Assembly (NCBI GenBank): GCA_963765815.1
Contig: CAVXXT010000003.1
Span: 248,001-312,000 of the forward strand
Direction: 5' to 3'
From: DATLNF01 sp963765815
Lineage (GTDB): Bacteria; Actinomycetota; Actinomycetes; BP-191
DNA: 64,000 bases
Below are positions 61,032-64,000 of this stretch, piece after piece. How positions within the stretch are numbered: position 1 is the stretch's first letter; each line of letters begins with the position of its first letter. The position numbers and the translations under genes were made by a program. The notes under the pieces are model-generated. The model saw only the letters and a list, made by a program, of their open reading frames with translations, was not told where the DNA came from and searched no databases.

Positions 61032-61253
61032 CGGATGGGTTCCCGACGGGCGCCGGTCGAGGTGTCGCCCACGTTACGCCCTCGTACCCTCCTGCCCCGA
61101 TCGGCGGCGGCGCAGTCCAGATCGGGCGATTAGATGCCGATACGTCTACCAGACGGCCGTCATCCGGCCCGGAAATCCGCGCCGCCGGCGTCACCCGCTG
61201 GCGGCGCAGTCGTTGCCCAGGACGTCCACCACCACGGCCACGGAAGGCAACCA

Positions 61254-61685
61254 GTGACCTCGCGTCCCACGACCGTCAGCGCGGATCTCGAGCTCCGCCT
61301 CGTCGTACCCGGCAGCCCGTCGCTGCCCGTCCTGGCCAGCATCCGCTACGTCCTCGACGACCCGTACGCCGTCCACGTGACGTTCCACACCGGTGGTGAC
61401 CGCGGCACGGTCGAGTGGAGCTTCGCCCGCCAGCTGCTGACCGACGGCCTCACCCAGCCGACCGGCGAAGGTGACGTCAAGGTGTGGCCGAGCCACGTCG
61501 ACGGCCAGGCCACCGTCTTCCTCGCGCTGTCGTCGCCGTCCGGCCAGGCGGTCTTCGAGGTCGGCCTGCACGACCTGGCCGAGTACCTCACGTCGTCGTA
61601 CACGCTCGTCCCCACCGGCTCGGAGAGCGACTACGTCGACATCGACGCCGAGCTCGCGCTGCTGCTCTGGACGGACGAGGACTAG
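61254..61685 (+). CDS. SsgA/SsgB-like sporulation and cell-division regulator
   Basis: The GTG at 61254 follows GGAAGG at 61242-61247; the product has 143 residues. SADLELRLVVPG, VLASIRYVLDDPYAVHVTFH, VEWSFARQLLTDGLTQPTGE, GDVKVWPS and LSSPSGQAVFEVGLHDLAEY match the SsgA-like family along its length. SsgB recruits FtsZ to septum sites in sporulating streptomycetes, and SALPs occur in morphologically complex actinomycetes. It is thus the best marker for the biology of this organism. The upstream frame to 61134 is not coding-like. Confidence 0.88.
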   Translation: MTSRPTTVSADLELRLVVPGSPSLPVLASIRYVLDDPYAVHVTFHTGGDRGTVEWSFARQLLTDGLTQPTGEGDVKVWPSHVDGQATVFLALSSPSGQAVFEVGLHDLAEYLTSSYTLVPTGSESDYVDIDAELALLLWTDED

Positions 61686-61698
61686 AGCAGGACCGGCC

Positions 61699-62892
61699 TC
61701 ACTCCCCGGCGACGACCGCTCCCGCGACCACCGTCGCGCGGGCGGGGCGGGCGCCGAGGTGCGCGACCAGGTCGGCTTCGTGGCCGGCCTCCAGGATCAC
61801 CAGGTCCCCCGCTGATCCGTCGGAGAGCCGGCCGACATCGCTGCGGCGCAGGCTCTTCGCCGACCCCGCCGTCGCCGCCCGGAGCGCCTGCTCGACGCTG
61901 AGCCCGAGCAGCAGGCAGGCCAGCTGCACGGCGTAGGGCATCGACTCGCACCACGACGTGCCGGGATTGCAGTCGGTGCCCAGCGCCAGCGTCACGCCGG
62001 CGTCGGTGAGGACCCGCGCGCTGTCCCACGCCGTTCCCCGGGTCGACAGCGTCGCGGTCGGCAGCAGCACTCCGACCACACCGCGCTCGGCCATCGCGCG
62101 GGCGCCTCCCTCGTCGACGTGCTCCAGGTGGTCCGCGCTGGCGCAGCCCGCCTCGGCGGCCAGTGCGGCCGCGCCGGTGTTGGCCAGCTGCTCGGCGTGG
62201 ACGCGGGTGAGGAGACCGGCGACCTTCGCCGCACGCAGCAGCCGACGGGTCTCGTCGATGTCGAACGCGCCCTCGTCGCAGAACACGTCCGCCCAGCGCG
62301 CTCCGCGGGCCGCCGCGGCCGGCATGTGCTCGGCGACCAGCTCGACGTACGCCGACCGGTCACCCTCCGGCCGGCCGTGTGCGCCGAGGAACGTGCGCTC
62401 GACCCGCACCGGCGTACGCCGGTCGACGTCGGCGATGACGTCCAGGAGCGCGATCTCCGCCCACGGCTCGTGGGCATAGCCGGTCTTGATCTCGACCGTG
62501 GTCGTGCCGTTGGCGAGCATCGCGTCGACCCGGCCGAGGGTGAGGCGCACCAGCTCGTCGTGGCCGGCCGCGCGCGTCGCCGCGACGGTGGTGCGTATGC
62601 CCCCGCCGTCGTAGCGCTCGCCGCGGGTGCGCGCCGCGAACTCCGCGGTGCGGGTGCCGGCCCACACGACGTGGGTGTGCGCGTCGACGAAACCCGGCAC
62701 GACGCAGGCGCCGGCGGCGTCGAGCTCGGGGCGGTCAGGGCCGACCGGCAGCTCCTTGTCCGGACCGGTCCATGCGACCCGACCGCCCTCGATCAGCAGC
62801 GCCGCGTCCTCGACCAGCCCCACGCCGACGTCTCCGGCCATCGTCAGCAGCCGGCCGATCCGGCGTACGACGAGGTCCGCCCCGCCGGTCAC
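61699..62892 (-). CDS. hutI: Imidazolonepropionase
   Basis: The GTG at 62892 overlaps the hutU stop (GTGA), giving 397 residues. VVPGFVDAHTHVVWAGTRTA carries the metal His pair, EIKTGYAHEPWAEIALL the substrate Lys/Tyr region, and TFLGAHGRPE and VHAEQLANTGAAALA further His ligands. LALGTDCNPGTSWCESMPYA carries the catalytic Asp. It converts 4-imidazolone-5-propionate to N-formimino-glutamate in histidine use. It is convergent with the SsgB-like gene (13 bases between stops). Confidence 0.93.
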   Translation of the reverse strand: MTGGADLVVRRIGRLLTMAGDVGVGLVEDAALLIEGGRVAWTGPDKELPVGPDRPELDAAGACVVPGFVDAHTHVVWAGTRTAEFAARTRGERYDGGGIRTTVAATRAAGHDELVRLTLGRVDAMLANGTTTVEIKTGYAHEPWAEIALLDVIADVDRRTPVRVERTFLGAHGRPEGDRSAYVELVAEHMPAAAARGARWADVFCDEGAFDIDETRRLLRAAKVAGLLTRVHAEQLANTGAAALAAEAGCASADHLEHVDEGGARAMAERGVVGVLLPTATLSTRGTAWDSARVLTDAGVTLALGTDCNPGTSWCESMPYAVQLACLLLGLSVEQALRAATAGSAKSLRRSDVGRLSDGSAGDLVILEAGHEADLVAHLGARPARATVVAGAVVAGE

Positions 62893-64000
62893 CGCTCGGG
62901 CTGCCACGCCGGGGCGTGCGTGCCCTGCTCCATCGGGATGCGGATGCCCACCGAGCGGGCGGTGTCGACAGCGGTCTCGTAGCCCGCGTCAGCGTGCCGC
63001 AGGACGCCCGTGCCCGGGTCGTTGGTGAGGACCAGCTCGAGCCTTCGTGCGGACTCGGGCGTGCCCTCGGCAACCGCGACCACGCCGGCGTGGATCGACT
63101 TGCCGATGCCCACTCCCCCGCCGTGGTGGACCGACACCCAGGACGCACCGCTGGCGGTGTTGAGCAGCGCGTTGAGGATCGGCCAGTCGGCGATCGCGTC
63201 GGAGCCGTCGCGCATCGCCTCGGTCTCGCGCTCGGGACTGGCGACGCTGCCGGCGTCGAGGTGATCACGGCCGATCACGATCGGCGCGCTGACGACGCCG
63301 CGCGCGACCAGCTCGTCGAACGCCGCGCCGGCGAGGTGGCGCTCGCCGTAGCCGAGCCAGCAGATGCGCGCGGGCAGGCCCTGGCCGGAGACGCGCGCGC
63401 GGGCGAAGCGGATCCAGCGGTGCAGCGGGTCGTTGTCAGGAAAAGCCGCGAGGACGGCGTCGTCGGTGGCGGCGAGGTCCTCGGGTGCGCCGGAGAGGCA
63501 GGCCCAGCGGAACGGGCCGGTGCCGGTGCAGAAGAGCGGCCGGACGTACGCCGCGACGAAGCCCGGGTAGTCGAACGCGTCGGCGACCCCGGCGTCGCGA
63601 GCCTGGCCGCGCAGTCCGTTGCCGTAGTCGAAGACGACCGCGCCCCTGCGCGAGTAGCCGAGCATCGCCTCGCAGTGAGCGGCCATGCCGGCGCGTGCGC
63701 GGTCGACGTACTCGGCGGGCTTCGTGCGCCGGAGCTCGGTGGCCTCGTCGACGGTGAGACCGGTGGGGACGTAGCCGTTGAGCGCGTCGTGGGCGGACGT
63801 CTGGTCGGTGACGACGTCGAACGGCTCGTCGCGCGCGAGCAGCTCGGGTACGACGTCGGCCGCGTTGCCGATGATGGCGATCGACAGCGCGCGACCGTCA
63901 CGGGCGGCGCTGCGTGCGCGCTGGACACCGTCGTCGAGGGAGTCGGCGATCTCGTCGAGGTAGCCGTGGTCGAGCCGGCGCTGCGCCCGGGTGCGGTCGA
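62889..64000 (-). CDS. hutU: Urocanate hydratase, C-terminal two-thirds (5' part beyond window)
   Basis: The minus-strand frame is open from the window end to a TGA at 62891-62889, giving about 369 residues of a protein that is normally about 550. DQTSAHDALNGYVPTGLTVD, YSRRGAVVFDYGNGLRGQAR, FRWACLSGAPEDLAATDDAV, WVSVHHGGGVGIGKSIHAGV and NDPGTGVLRHADAGYETAVD are urocanase hallmarks, with NAD+-binding residues. It catalyses urocanate to imidazolonepropionate, the step before HutI, and the two genes are coupled. The histidine ammonia-lyase gene would lie outside the window. Confidence 0.93.
   Translation of the reverse strand, partial: DRTRAQRRLDHGYLDEIADSLDDGVQRARSAARDGRALSIAIIGNAADVVPELLARDEPFDVVTDQTSAHDALNGYVPTGLTVDEATELRRTKPAEYVDRARAGMAAHCEAMLGYSRRGAVVFDYGNGLRGQARDAGVADAFDYPGFVAAYVRPLFCTGTGPFRWACLSGAPEDLAATDDAVLAAFPDNDPLHRWIRFARARVSGQGLPARICWLGYGERHLAGAAFDELVARGVVSAPIVIGRDHLDAGSVASPERETEAMRDGSDAIADWPILNALLNTASGASWVSVHHGGGVGIGKSIHAGVVAVAEGTPESARRLELVLTNDPGTGVLRHADAGYETAVDTARSVGIRIPMEQGTHAPAWQPER

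Overview
The window is high-GC DNA from an actinomycete (phylum Actinomycetota). The gene order is the classical actinobacterial one: thrS-HIT-pgsA-patA-pimA-pdxS-pdxT-yebC-ruvCAB-(yajC-secD-secF-apt-relA)-PPIase/MBL-hisS-aspS-rarA-alaS-ruvX-mltG-aroE. It also carries phosphatidylinositol mannoside genes, a roadblock/DUF4388/Ras-like GTPase cluster, an SsgA/SsgB-like sporulation protein and an LPXTG wall protein. A filamentous or sporulating relative of Frankiales, Sporichthyales or Kineosporiales is an inference only; I cannot name a genus.

Layout. 0-3 kb is the end of a surface-glycan cluster (glycosyltransferase, methyltransferase, GDP-L-fucose synthase). 2.9-5.6 kb is a GTPase signalling cassette. 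5.7-14.5 kb, on the minus strand, is a long coupled operon: alaS, ruvX, mltG, aroE and three polytopic GT-C-like proteins. 14.5-16.5 kb holds DUF6167 and DUF948 proteins and rarA. 16.6-23 kb is accessory: an LPATG-anchored secreted protein, a GNAT protein, an LVIVD-type secreted protein and a large membrane protein. 23-28 kb holds aspS, hisS, a metallo-hydrolase and a membrane-anchored cyclophilin. 27.9-29 kb is an intact IS481-type insertion sequence exactly at the relA stop codon. 29-49 kb holds relA, apt, the Sec accessory genes, a cation/proton antiporter, ruvBAC, yebC, PLP synthase, a DUF3048 lipoprotein, a LemA-like protein, the PIM locus, an EF-G-like factor and a HIT protein. 49-64 kb holds thrS, a response regulator/7-TM/histidine kinase operon, a gluzincin metalloprotease, a STAS protein, a double-PHP secreted protein, a small repeat protein, tRNA-Val(CAC), an ECF sigma/anti-sigma pair, an SsgB-like gene and hutI/hutU (hutU cut by the window edge).

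The most important caution is that many essential genes are frameshifted as written, in two patches (about 12.9-14.8 kb and 39.3-49.4 kb). The gene lengths modulo 3 match the number of excess bases I can locate. Most shifts are single extra G or C bases. Genes elsewhere read cleanly. I interpret this as consensus or assembly error, not gene decay, and give the corrected products.

The best candidates for new biology are the 7-TM protein with an HHxxHxxxH-like membrane motif co-translated with a kinase and a response regulator; the GTPase cassette whose GTPase lacks the Asp of the NKxD box; the IS481 copy whose own stop codon and the relA stop codon are both supplied by the duplicated CTAG target; two long imperfect intergenic palindromes; a small protein built from 60-bp tandem repeats; and a 49-codon gene with a near-perfect Shine-Dalgarno beside ruvB.
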